Positions 1-13,908 of a DNA stretch of 64,000 nucleotides are shown piece by piece. The stretch covers positions 5,557,371 through 5,621,370 of the forward strand of contig OZ025868.1 of assembly GCA_964019415.1 (NCBI GenBank), written 5' to 3'. How positions within the stretch are numbered: position 1 is the stretch's first letter; the number at the start of each line of letters is the position of its first letter. The stretch is from Ianthella basta (lineage: Eukaryota > Porifera > Demospongiae > Verongiida > Ianthellidae). The translations under genes were made by a program, and so were the position numbers. Under the pieces are notes generated by a model, which saw only the letters and a list, made by a program, of their open reading frames with translations, was not told the origin of the DNA and ran no database searches.

Positions 1-2086
1 ACTGTGATATGGGAAGGTATATAGAGAGCTGCACTGTGATATGGGAAGATATATAGAGAGTGCACTGTATATCAAAACCGTTCCCAAGCCTCGTGTAAGT
101 GAAGATATAGAGAATGGATCTCAACCACTGATTTTTGGATCATAGATATTTCGCAGAACTTAATCCCAATCGTGGAACATCATAATCCTAAAAGAATGTT
201 TACAACTTGAGACTCATCTTTATACAGCTTGATGCACAAGGTCCGCACATGGTTTTCGGTAGACACAAGACCAAGACACATGATGAACTGATTGGCCAGA
301 ATTATTTGGGACGGTGAGAGTCAAGGAATCAGCCCAAAGATACCAGACCACCTTTCTGCAGTTGTATACTGGTTGCATTTACATTAGCACCTACGTATTT
401 AAATAACAATAAAGTAACAGCTAAGTGTAACAGGGGTATTCCATCACTACTGCACACATGAGAAGGTAAATTTACCTCTACGCAAATTAAAGCAATAATC
501 ATTGATAAACATCGATAAATAGACAGTGCAATAAACTGTACCAGGAACATGAGCATCACAGCATGTACCTTGGTATTAGGGCCATTGAGCTAATTGTTAG
601 CAAAGCATGACTCAGTTCAAAGGGCCATCCATTAAACCAGCCCCTTCTCTCACCATTTGCGCTTAACTCATAATTTGCTACTGTGGTGCTAACTCAAACA
701 TTGCTGCACCCTTAGATTAAACAACATTATGCATTTCATAAGTTACTCTCTTTAGCTTCACTGGACTACGTGGCCATGGACATAACTCAGCTTTCTCCAC
801 AAGATCTAGTCATCGGGCCAAGTGGATTGTCCCAGTAGGCTACAGTTAGTAGGCCCGCCTATCACCTGGGCACACATGGGCCTGCATGGGCACAGTATTA
901 CACTAGTGGCAGCTACATAGCTATAACATTCCAATGTACGGTATAGTCATATATACTATCATAGCTGTTTGTCTCAAAATTAATCTGCAGTGATGCCCTA
1001 CCAATCACATCTCTGGCAACATCTAATGGTAGGCATGTTCAAATGTAGCATGAACTGTGAAAATTGCAAGCATAGGTTCATGAATATGATGGAATGGCCG
1101 CGTTAGCTGACAGCATGTACATATAGTAGGTTACACATGCTATCATGTCTCATTGTGGGAGAGACTACTGAGACAATCATTCTTATACAACCATTAAAGC
1201 AGGCGAAAGCAAAGGGGACGGCTACAAACGGTTACAATCCTGTTAGCATTAGGCAGCTACACAAGCACGCATCTGTGGATTCTACCAGTACAGAATTCGA
1301 TGCAATCAAACACACAATCACACATGCAGGAATTGATGCACTAAAGTTGAACCACAGCGTCTACACCTAGCTACATTGTTACCAAACATTTATACTGCGG
1401 CTCATTTTAGTACTGCAGGCTAAAATTTCACATGAACGTTTGTACATGGCATAAGTCATTGATACATTGCAAGCCCTGAATATTGAGTACGAGAAAGGTT
1501 TCCATGCTATATCAAGAGAACAACGCACCTGTAGTCGACCCTGAATCATCTTGCGCAATGAACTCGTAACAATCTCTCACTTCAGTGGTACGTCATAAAA
1601 TTAGGATAATCATCATACCCTTTGTAGGGCACGAGGCGTTGAATTACTACCACACGGTGCAGTTTGGGACAATTCTCTGAGTGTACACTTGCCAACTCTA
1701 TACGCCATTTTGGCAGCGGGTGGGGAAAACCCTTGTCACGAGCCGCTCGAACGCAGTAAGAAGGGGATTGGAAGAAATGCAAAAGCTCCTGCAATCATTC
1801 ACGTCCTTCCAGAGTGACACTGACCATAAAATGAGATGTAAATCTCTGCTCCCAATCGTGTAAGGCATATTTGTTCCAGTAGCTGGTCTTCCGTCAATTT
1901 GCCGACGAGTCCACGCATTATATTCGAAATACATACTATACGTAGCTAAACGACCAGGTTGTGTAAGTTTCGTGCCTCAAGTGATAAATCGCATCTCAAC
2001 CTTTACCTCATCTACTAACCTATAGCAACAGCAACCTATAGTAACCTATAGTAGCAACAGTACAACCTAAAGACACCACAAAAGTG
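1..2086. other. spacer, no gene recognised
   Basis: About 2 kb downstream of C0 (its 3' side). I see no supported exon. A minus-strand stretch at about 1582-1860 is open in two frames for 60-78 codons, but it lacks a recognisable domain and I cannot place splice sites. A minus-strand frame at 329-559 resembles the decayed segment found below C2 and C3 (ending in a hydrophobic PLLHLAVTLLLF run), so this may be the remnant of another duplicated unit. Confidence 0.4.
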
Positions 2087-4443
2087 TCAACATTTTGTTA
2101 ATTCGTGATCTCCTCCAACATCATTTCCTGTCAAACCAGATTCTGCAGGTTCAGTGGAGATGGCCACTTTGTTGTTACGTTTAGTATCAAACACATGTGG
2201 AGTTGCAACAAAAATGCACCCCAGAGCACAAATCTGTGGCAAAAGAGAAGTATCCAGACGTCACCAATTATAGGGGAGAAGTACAGTAACCCTATGAGTT
2301 GGTTTGACATAAATTTACATGTAGAAATACATAACTCAAATGGATATAATACTTAAATTATATGTGCCTGTGTACAGTTTGTGCATGCACATACACACAC
2401 TATGAACCAAACAAATTGTCACTTACACAAACCGTAAAGAACTAAACTAACCTACTTGCAGCAAGAAGAGATCAAGAACAAGCTAATCACAGATGAAGCA
2501 TTTGCACTTGCAAAGGAACTTATTATTACTGCTCATGTCTTTGTACTTACAGAGAAGACAGCTGTTGCCAATGTCCCTGCGAACTGCACCACGGTGTACA
2601 CATCAATGATGGTGGCAACCCCATCCACTGTGACCCTGTGTATGGTCTCACTGCTGGCATAGAGCACTGCTCCTGCAGCTGCAAACAGGTAGGCCAACAG
2701 AAAGGCCAGCTGCAACAAGAACACCAGTCAAGGAACAACAAGGAATACGTACAAGCAGATATGCCATAATAGTGAGAGTCAATTGGATAGAGATCAAAGT
2801 GGCAAGGAGATTATAACATGACAGTCAAATTTACTCGTGCTTATGCTCTCTCACTTGCACACACATGCACACGTGCACACACTCACACACTCACAATCTA
2901 GTAAAATCACACAAAATGGAAACTGCGACAGATGCGATAGTACAAATCTGCTAATTCCAGTAACTGAGAATTGAGACACATGTAATAGTAAATCTGCCAA
3001 ATATGATAATTGGAGGATACAGGCATTGCCAAGAGGCACCAACACGCTTTGCGCTGCATCCTGGTGGCCAGCACAACTATATGCACAACATTGGCAATCA
3101 ACACAATGGGAGCACCGACCACAAAGGCCCAGTTTGGGTAGTGTGTCAGCCCAGTGAAGTTCACTACTGACGATCCTTGTCTGCAAGTGTGGAGGTACAC
3201 AACATCACCCAATGGGCCCATATGTACTTATGCATTTGGTGGAGCTGCCCAGGCTGCATGCACAGAACATGCATGGACTGATCAGATTTTTAGGTCTGAA
3301 TATTACTTTAATAGCTAACATATCTCCATCGCGGTGCAAAGGGGAAATGCTGCCTCAGTGATGGGAACTATGGGGGGCTCCACCTCGCATTTTAATTTCT
3401 TTGATTGACTGGACTTATTTTTGAGGGGGCACTCCCCTCATCTGACTGCATATTTTTCTTTTATTCTATTTTTCTTTTACTCAGTTTATAGCTCAGGCAG
3501 TGCGCATGTGTGCCTATTATTATACAATTACATATAAAAAAAAAAAATAGCTAACAGCTCGTTTACACTATGCGGTGGAGCGGTTCTGGAACAGTTCTGG
3601 AAAGACGGTTCTTTCCGTAGTGCAAACAGGGGCTACACCGATCCTTACTGATCCATAGATCAGCTCACATAACTGTCGTGCTAATGTAATGGGCTGGGTG
3701 GCTTGTGTGACCCTCTCAGAGACAGCATACTGCAAATAGCTATATTGTTTCAGTCTGGCCTGGCTACCTATGAAGTGCTTCCTTTGAGCCTGAGAGTATG
3801 GTCACCCATAGATTGTCATTCATACACACTTACATACATACATATGAATACACCAATTGTATGAGACTCTCACTCCAAGAGAGTATACTCCCAAGGAGGT
3901 CAGGCCTGTTTGTTTATATTATACACACACACACACACACACGCACGCACACACGCACACGCGCGCGCACACACACACGCACACGCGCGCGCACACACAC
4001 AGTAAAGTTTGACGTGAATCTGGTATACGGGGTGATGGCAATAACCGTAACATAACATTCTGTATCAACTCACACGTTAATCAGTAAGCCATATCCAGCC
4101 ACTGCTGTAATCCACCCTCCAGCAGCAAGCAAGTAGCTAAGCAGCGCACCCTACGTATGCCCGGAGGAAAGGGCTCATACAGCTTGATCGAGAGAGGTAT
4201 TGGATCAGGTGCATTATCCGGACCTAGCTAGATGAATAATGCAACTGTGAAGTCATATGAATATGATGCTCCTTGGCTACAACAACTAACGGCGCCCGCT
4301 ACAACAACTTAGCCTTAATTGGGCACCCGCTATAACAACTTAGCCTTGGGCGCCTGATTCGAAATATTCAGGCTACATGCAGCTAAACTGCGGATTAGAC
4401 GAGCAAAACTCACGAAAACCGTTAGACCAAGTACCGCCCGCAT
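2087..4443 (-). CDS. C0: four-transmembrane (MARVEL-like) protein, 5 exons, 190 aa
   Basis: Predicted join on the minus strand: 4443-4414, 4150-4074, 3180-3021, 2709-2551, 2233-2087, giving 190 residues and a TGA stop. Intron phases are 0, 2, 0, 0 and all introns are GT-AG (donors GTGAGT, GTGAGT, GTATCC, GTAAGT). The protein starts MRAVLGLTVF. TM1 lies at about 11-34 (ALLSYLLAAGGWITAVAGYG). The short outer loop has an NFT glycosylation sequon. TM2 starts at NWAFVVGAPIVLIA, TM3 contains LAYLFAAAGAVLYAS, and TM4 crosses the last intron into ICALGCIFVATPH. A short polar tail ends in ELTKC. Spacing and the Ala-rich TM3 resemble MARVEL/tetraspan vesicle-traffic or junction proteins; that family name is inference, the 4TM topology is well supported. 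The start is the only ATG in the phase-matched first exon and the same exon recurs in C1-C3. Confidence 0.72.
3922..4000. repeat. (CA)n microsatellite with CG interruptions
   Basis: Imperfect CA array with repeated CGCGCG interruptions, in C0 intron 2. Confidence 0.9.
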
Positions 4444-4650
4444 TGTAGTCTCTAACCACACCCAACTCGTTTCCGGCCTGATGACGTATCCCCTACCACA
4501 CCCAACTCGTTTCCGGTCCAATGACGTCATAATGGAGGCGATCGAGAAGCGGCGCGGTCTGGGCGTCTACTAGTCTCGTTCCCCGCCCCCCACTTCCGCT
4601 AACGAGACTAGGCGTCTACGAGGCTACCCGCATTTGGTGGGCATCAAATG

Positions 4651-4688
4651 GAACAACCATATGATGAGGACACATGTACAGCCAGACC
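4651..4688 (-). pseudogene. relic terminal TM4 exon of a kinase-type gene
   Basis: A good acceptor (CCTGTACAG) is followed by GLAV and then unrelated residues to a stop. It sits where the terminal exon of an A gene sits relative to C1 (A1 exon 5 lies about 160 bp upstream of the C1 start). I read it as the decayed end of a lost A-type neighbour of C0. Weak on its own. Confidence 0.3.
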
Positions 4689-4699
4689 CTGTACAGGGG

Positions 4700-5850
4700 A
4701 GAAGATATATCATTATTGCTAACTAGCTAGCTAAATGAATAGAACATGCCACTTTACAGTAGCTAGCTAGCTATTGACTAACTGTTAGGCACACATAGCT
4801 AGCTACACTTGCTAGCTGCTAGCTATAGCTTTAACTGCATATAGTCTAAGTACCTATACTATGTAGCTACCACAACTGCTGCAAGATATAGCTAGAGCTA
4901 GCTGCAGAATGCAGAATTCTCACAGAGGAGGAACTGCACCTGTTTACAAGCACATACCAGTCCTGTATGACACCACACATCACAAAAAGTATCCAATCCA
5001 TTAAAATCCATTGTCAGGCAGTATAAACAGATTGTAAGGGTTATGATTTTAATACATTGTCAAGTAGCTAGCTAACAATAACTAAGTACAATAGCTAACA
5101 ATGCATGGGATGCCAGATGGTGTCTAGCTATAATCTTGTGTAACAAATAAGTGTGTACAAGGCACAGATATGCTTGCATTTGAGTGCTAGCTATGAGCTT
5201 ACTTTGACAGGAGGTAAGATCAACCACCTTCCACACCAAATAATTAAATTCTTCCTGCTATTGATGAAAATGAGAGTCAAATTGAATTGATCTGTATGCT
5301 GGTCATACATATATATGTACCTATCTTCAGCAATCCAATTACGATTTAATTGGAACATTTTTCCTGTATAGCTATGTAAGTACACCTGCATGTAGTTCAC
5401 ACTGCACAGACATTGAGGAGAATGCCACATCAGCAGACAAGATGGCCCAGAGCATTAGCTACCCAGCAACCCCAGTGGCCGATCTGAAATGCTAAAATTC
5501 TCATCCATGTGCCATGTAGGCCAGCAGCAATAGAAATGAGCTCCGTATATCATTGCATTAAAATTGCAGAGAATCAAATGTGACTCACAATTATGTACTG
5601 TGTAGTTATTATGCCAGCCCAATCTATCTAGCTATGCACCAGTTCAGTGAGTACACGGACACCACGGCAAACAGAATAGCACTTGGTAAGGAAGTACCTT
5701 AAGTGACTAATACCAAATGTGCAACACACATACATGCATACACAATATTTGCATGAGGTTCACGTACTGTAGCTACATGTCATACTCGACAGATGTTCTG
5801 GAGTAGCTGTACGTACTTACGCAGCTACGTGTACATTATGTCAACACTTT
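4700..5850. other. spacer rich in AGCTAGCT motifs
   Basis: Many short self-complementary AGCTAGCT/CTAGCTAG runs between 4720 and 4910, then AT-rich sequence. A minus-strand frame at 5191-5430 is open for 79 codons without recognisable domain or convincing splice sites. Nothing else supported. Confidence 0.4.
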
Positions 5851-6330
5851 CGCTAATAAAACAACTTTACCCTCAATAGTTCCGCTCTAAATGAGCACAG
5901 TGCAAAGAGAGATTAGTTAGTCACACTCAGTGAAGTTGAATTTCTGGGAGGTTCAGGGACTAAGGACCAGCGAGCTCTGGAGTGTTGCGTACTGGTTGGG
6001 CGTTGGGTATGGTCAGTAATATAAAGCAGCTTTACCCTCGATCAATCGCCTCCAAACAAACACAGTAACAAGAACAGTTGGTCATCAACACTCACGGAGT
6101 TCGGATTTCAGGGAGGAGCAGGGACTAAGGAACAGTAATCCGTTGAACATTGCGTACCGTTGGAGAGCTAGTTACATTTACCAGTTAAACATCTTTACCC
6201 TCGTTCGATCGCCTCCAAACGAATACAGTAGCAAGAAGATGCAGAACTTAACACTCATTGAGATCGGCGTTCAGGGAGGTTCAGGTCCTTAGGAAACGGT
6301 ATTACTGAGTTCCTCCTAAAGGAGGTCGAG
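5850..6330. repeat. triplicated ~160-bp module (copy 1)
   Basis: Three head-to-tail diverged units of about 160 bp. Each contains TTTACCCTCGAT-like sequence followed by GCCTCCAAACGAACACAG and, further on, a block like TTCAGGGAGG. On the minus strand each unit ends in a donor-like GAGGGTAAAG. No conserved reading frame. The same triplet recurs at 35430-35925 and 53210-53705. Function unknown; tandem untranslated first exons or promoters are possible. Confidence 0.6.
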
Positions 6331-6339
6331 CGGCCATGT

Positions 6340-6771
6340 TTTTCAGAAGCGCACAGCAAAGGGAAATCCCCTGTAACTGGCATACACTAGCTTGTATTGG
6401 GCACTCTGCGCAGAACAGTATGTACGTATGGATTAACCTGCCTTTGCAAAGGAGTGCAACAAGCTAAGAAGTTTCCCTTCAGCTTCTCTGCACACTTGCA
6501 GCCACCTATAAGCTGTAATGCAGGGTATGTAGCAGTAAGTTGTACGTACACTGCATGTGGTTGCTAAATGTAAATAACAATAATGTAACAGCTTGCTAGG
6601 TGTACGAGGGGTAATCATCATTACTGCACACATGAGAAGTAAAATGCATGTCAAAGCTAAAGCAAATTAAAGCCATATTTGACATAACTGCACAACAGTG
6701 CCAACACACAACAAATAAACCAACAAATCTGCCCAGTACTTATTAAAAACTTAAAGACACGACACAGAGTG
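6340..6771 (-). other. 3' flank of C1 with decayed membrane-exon remnant
   Basis: Related to 36340-36870 and 54120-54650, which retain a minus-strand acceptor (TGTGTGCAG) followed by NDGIPLLHIAVTLLLF and a terminal segment ending LYFTMQIY. In this copy the frames are broken. Probably another eroded 4TM gene end. Confidence 0.3.
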
Positions 6772-9112
<2,341 letters not shown>

Positions 9113-9273
9113 CGCAGGGTCTACGGTCTCTTTGGTGGGCATCAAATAGAACAAACAGGGTGATCACCTTTGCGATAATTTTAAGTTATAATACAATTAA
9201 TAGGAAGCAAATGTAGTTCATGATCGATGCACTCGCGTAATAACAGTATTCATAATTGATCACTGTAATTGAT

Positions 9274-12200
9274 CTAGCCTCTCGACCTCCTCCACTGCAA
9301 CATGGTAAAGTAGCAGATAACAGCAATAGCCTGTACGAGAGAGGAAGTGGATTCAAGCAATCATACACACATCCGTCTAACTCTCAGACAGGCAATTGCA
9401 ACACAAGAAGCTATTCATACAGTAGAATGTCTCAACCATGCAAAATACAATTCCTACCAATGTATTCCACATACAAAGGTGGCATAGCTAGCTACATAGC
9501 TGCAAGTGATACAAGAATGTTAGGAAGGCATGAGACATGATGCTCACAAAGTGGTGGCAGCTAGTCCTGCATGGTGCAAATTTCATTACATAAAAGCTAC
9601 AGTAAGAGCTGAGAATATAGCGCTACATTTTGGTTGCACTACAGTATTACTAATTATACAAACTACCACCACCATCCACCCACACGCAGCACTATACCAT
9701 GCTGTCTGACAGAGCATTCATATAACAGTGTAGACAATCAACTTGTAACAACTTGTCTGATATGTCTTTTACGCAAGGACAATGGGTTGCTCACATACTG
9801 CAAAGAAGCAATGGTAGACTCACCGCACTTATGGCAGAAAGAGTGGACAGACCAGTGCACTGGAAGGAAGCAGCTAATCCATAAAATGTGAAGAATGCCA
9901 CCACCTGAAACACAAGCTACAACAGCAATGCTAAGGTGATTGATAACATTGTGTGAAGACATGGGAGTGGAACTACAGTGGAACATGTTTGCTATTGTTT
10001 ATACATAGAGGACGTAGCTCAGCTGCCTGGTTACAGATAAAGTAGCTAGCAGTCTCAAAACTCCAAGTAGTACACTATCACACTGCAATGCACCTCTGAC
10101 ATACATCAAAACCAATCAGGTGCAGAAATCTCAAAGGTGACTGACTCAAACAGTTTAATGGCTGAATTAAGAATAATCGTTAGTACTTGTTGGTGCACGA
10201 AGTATTTCATAGCACAGGACAAACAATTGCAAAGGATACAATTGGTGAGCAGGTGATAATAAGCACTCGATCTTTCACTCCTCTGCACCAGAGGATGGAG
10301 TTGAATAGGAGTAGGCAGGTGAGGGAAAAGGAAAAGGCAATCTGGGATGGTACACCAACCCACAGGGCCATGTCAGCAGCATACCTATGCACAATGAAGA
10401 GTTGCATGTAATAACCTCAACATGGGACACCCACAGTGAGTTAACAGTACGGCACAAAGTAGACTTGTAATACTGCATGTAACCTTGTCTTGCCACTGAG
10501 GCCAAGATGATTGGGAAAGTATAGTATCCCCACAGCAATGAAAGTCTAAGCATTGTGCTATGTACGTACATTTAAAATGGGAATAGTATTAGTGTGCATA
10601 TATCACCTTGGACACTATTGACTTACTTTAGCCTAAAGGCAAACTTTCCGAAGTATAATTCATTGAAAAAACAGCTGTGGGCTGTAGGTAATATTATGGG
10701 GAACTCCACAAGAGCTGCTCCTCCAAACGCAAATGAAAGAATGCTTGACAGAACCATTATCTGCATTCAGAATAGACAAATACGTATGTGTATATATACA
10801 TAGCAACTAATGAAGGGCTGAAATAATGTCCTAGTGATCAAGTGCATGTTTCACCCTATTCACAAGTATGTATGACTGCATAGCACCACCTATTTCAATA
10901 TGTGAGTGGATTTGAGAAAAGGGAGCAACTTGTGCTATGTATAAAGTATCAGTACAGGTGAAAACATGCAAACGAGTCATGTTTCGGGTAAAGTCAAATT
11001 ACTACATCATGTGCACCTGTGGTATAGTCCCAACATACTGACCAAGTTTGGAACCCGTAGTCCTTTCTTGCACATCAAACCAGGAAGAATAGTAACGCCG
11101 TCACCGTGTTTACAGACATAATAACGGAAGGGTCACAGGCCGTTTTCTCATAATTGCAGTATTTTTGTACTTTAAGTGAGCGTATCTTGGGAACTGGACC
11201 AGCTATTGAAGCACAAGAAAGCGCAAGGAAGTGCTCATCTACTGTGCTTCCACCCAATACCACTAACTTAAAATTGGCAATTTGTGCGAATTGGTCCCTT
11301 TTCTCAAATCCACTCACATACAATAGTGTTTAACTTATAGGAATTCAAGTTTCAAAGGACACACATTCTGATTGATGCCACTGTGAATAGGCATAGTAAA
11401 AACATCGTGCACATTGGGTGTCCAAGTAATGATCAGATACACATGAATATTATTATTATGCTCAGTGATCAATATATTAAATTCTTCAAGAGGGCAGAGG
11501 CAATACAAGAAAGAAGGGTGAAGTATATTCTGTTAACATAAGGTTTGCTAAAGGGGGGATGTTCATTGCACAAGTACATACATTCACTAAAATCTAAATA
11601 ACACTTATGAGAAATGCCTAAGTTTGGCACAGCATAGTAGATCTGTCACGATCATTAGAGAATATACACGAAGGTGACTGCTGGGAATCACAGCAGATGT
11701 CCCAATGGACGGGAATATGGGCCTGAGGTTGATACATAGGTGAATGTGACTAATCAAGACAGCATCTGCTCCACTGATGTCTTGATCGGGCAAGTTCACT
11801 AGGACTGTAGCCCCTTCCATTAGGTCACTTGCTGATTATGCTCAAAATACACTGCAGACCATGGTATAACAACAGTGTGGTAATAAATGCATTACATAAA
11901 TGTACTTACTGTGAACAAGCCACAAACACATTTCCCATGCTTGAAGCACCACTGACAATGACCACTTGTTTCTGGCATCTCCTCAACCAGTGGAGTGTTG
12001 CTAGGTTCACTGGCTGAGAGAACTGACATTTCATGCAAGCCGCTATCAGAGAGGGGTACACTAGGAACAGTCTTCCCCTGTAGACGGAGCCTCAGATGTA
12101 CATGCTCTATGCGCTCCTTGAGATTCTTAACCTTCTGGTCGGATATAGAGCTCTGACTTACTAGCTCAGCTTTCATCTTGCTCATCCGCAGAGCCTCACT

Positions 12201-13181
12201 ATCCTTACTCTCCAAGTCCTTCTGCATACGCCACATTGCAAGCTGTACATTGCTGTCCTGCTCTTGTACAGAATAGCTCTTCAGCACAGTTTTCTCAACT
12301 CGCTTCATTTGAGGCAGAAGTGTACTACTTGTTGGGCGTGTACTTGCATCATCATCCAAGCACAATTTAATAACACCTTGGAATAACTTCTCTTCATCTT
12401 CTGAAAATAGCTCCATGTAGGGCGCACGTGTCTCCAGTTGAGAGTACACCACTGGGTCCTGTGTCTTATTACCTTTGGCTGCTGTTGACCTTGGAGTGAC
12501 TGGGGTGGGCCACTCGTGTGTGATGGCCATGATGATCACATTGCCGTAGGAGAACACATCGAGCTTGTCATCATATAGTAGTGGGTAACGCAATGCTTCA
12601 GGAGGCATGAACCCCGGTGTGCCCTTGATGGAGGAGCTACGTGTGAGTGAGGCTGCATCGATGGCCCTGGTCATACCAAAGTCGGTCAGCTTGGTCAGGT
12701 AGGTCACCTCGTTGACGAGGATGTTGTTGGGACTGAGGTCGTGATGCACCAACTTGGGGGAGTGGCTGTGAAGATACACCAGACCCTGGGCCACCTGACG
12801 GAGGATCACCACCTTGTTGATGAGGGGGAAATCTTCCTTTGCTGTTGACTCGAGCAGAGAGCGCAGACTGGTGTCCATCTTCTCCAGCACCATGACAGGG
12901 GTGTGGGAGGGGTCGAAGTAGATCCCCAGAAACTGGACAATTTGAGGGTGCCTCAAAGCAGACCACGTGGCGCACTCTTTCTCAAATGCTGTGATGAACG
13001 CTTGCTTCTCCTCCGCTGACAGTATCTCTTTGAAGATGTCGTGCATGAACTTCGCAGCGCAGGTCGTTCCGTTCCATTCCACTTCGAAAACTGTCCCAAA
13101 TGCACCCGCTCCGAGTCTCCGATCAGTCCTTCTGATGTCGTAGATCTTCAACGGAGCGAGCTCAACATCGAACTCAGCCAT
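9274..13181 (-). CDS. A1: TKL-like kinase fused to four-transmembrane domain, 5 exons, 562 aa
   Basis: Predicted join: 13181-11910, 10760-10627, 10384-10240, 9904-9824, 9330-9274. Exon 1 alone encodes residues 1-424. Kinase landmarks: glycine loop GAGAFG 24-29, Lys44 in CAAKF, Glu69 as likely helix-C Glu, HHDLSPNN 146-153 (Asp148, Asn153), DFG 167-169, PPE 193-195, Asp208 in DVFSYG. Residues ~300-375 form heptad-like coiled coil. Cys 409, 412, 418 and 420 sit just before TM1. Exons 2-5 give TM1 (~427-447), TM2 (475-501), TM3 (~510-531), TM4 (~539-557) and a basic end RRSRG. Donor of exon 1 is ACA|GTAAGT. All catalytic residues are present, so the kinase is probably active; HRD is HHD. Expected topology: kinase and C-terminus cytosolic. 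Serine/threonine specificity and the TKL group are inferred from overall motif style. Confidence 0.75.
11017..11107 (-). pseudogene. decayed alternative first exon of A1
   Basis: Counterpart of the intact 30-codon exons inside A3 (40114-40203) and A4 (57897-57986). Here the ATG is ACG, one extra base shifts the frame, and a TGA falls inside. The donor (CAG|GTGCAC) remains. It lies in A1 intron 1. Confidence 0.5.
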
Positions 13182-13192
13182 CGCAATCGTCT

Positions 13193-13225
13193 AAGCAAAT
13201 TTTGCGGTCGCGTGCACGCGAGGCC
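13193..13225 (-). promoter_or_regulatory. conserved A-type upstream block
   Basis: Immediately upstream of the A1 ATG is a block reading AAGCAAATTTTGCGGTCGCG on the plus strand. It is retained upstream of A2 (24301-24330), A3 (42078-42100) and A4 (59863-59885). It contains the near-palindrome GCAAATTTTGC and CG-rich sequence, consistent with core promoter or 5' UTR. No TATA box is visible at a usual distance. Confidence 0.35.
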
Positions 13226-13536
13226 CCGTAACTGCAATATATTATGCCATTTGGCATGGCTGATCGATCTGCGGTACTATTACAAGTTGCATTAATTTCA
13301 TTGCATGTATGTATACAGCCATCAATATTCATTAAACAATATTACACACTGGAGTGATCTTATAGTCATAACATCCAAATTGCTATTCCACTATTGCATG
13401 CATGTTACTTCAATCTAACACAGCCTACACACATTATGCAAATATAAGGAGCTGCAGCTGTTACATGTAGACACTAAAATGTGCTGCCAAGACAGCAGCA
13501 GCTATAGACAGCTACAGACAGGTAGCACTTCAAAAG

Positions 13537-13761
13537 TCACTCTATCCACTGCAGTACAATCAGATAGCAGAGTAGAGCCAGTCCCTACAATGGAATAAAG
13601 CAGGAAGTTTGCATTAGCATATGCATATATCACAGGCTACACACCCCAGCTTGAACTGGTTGCTCTTTTCTGCTGATCAGCTAGTATTAGTTATCACATC
13701 ACCATAAGGATACTAACCAATTAATACACCCATCCACACACGCACATACATGCAAGTACGT

Positions 13762-13812
<51 letters not shown>

Positions 13813-13829
13813 CACACACACAAACACAC

Positions 13830-13908
<79 letters not shown>

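Noticed and set aside
12637-12975. 112-codon minus frame over the kinase exon, repeated in most copies
   Set aside because: It is the shifted frame of the kinase coding sequence and is open only because the kinase DNA is conserved.
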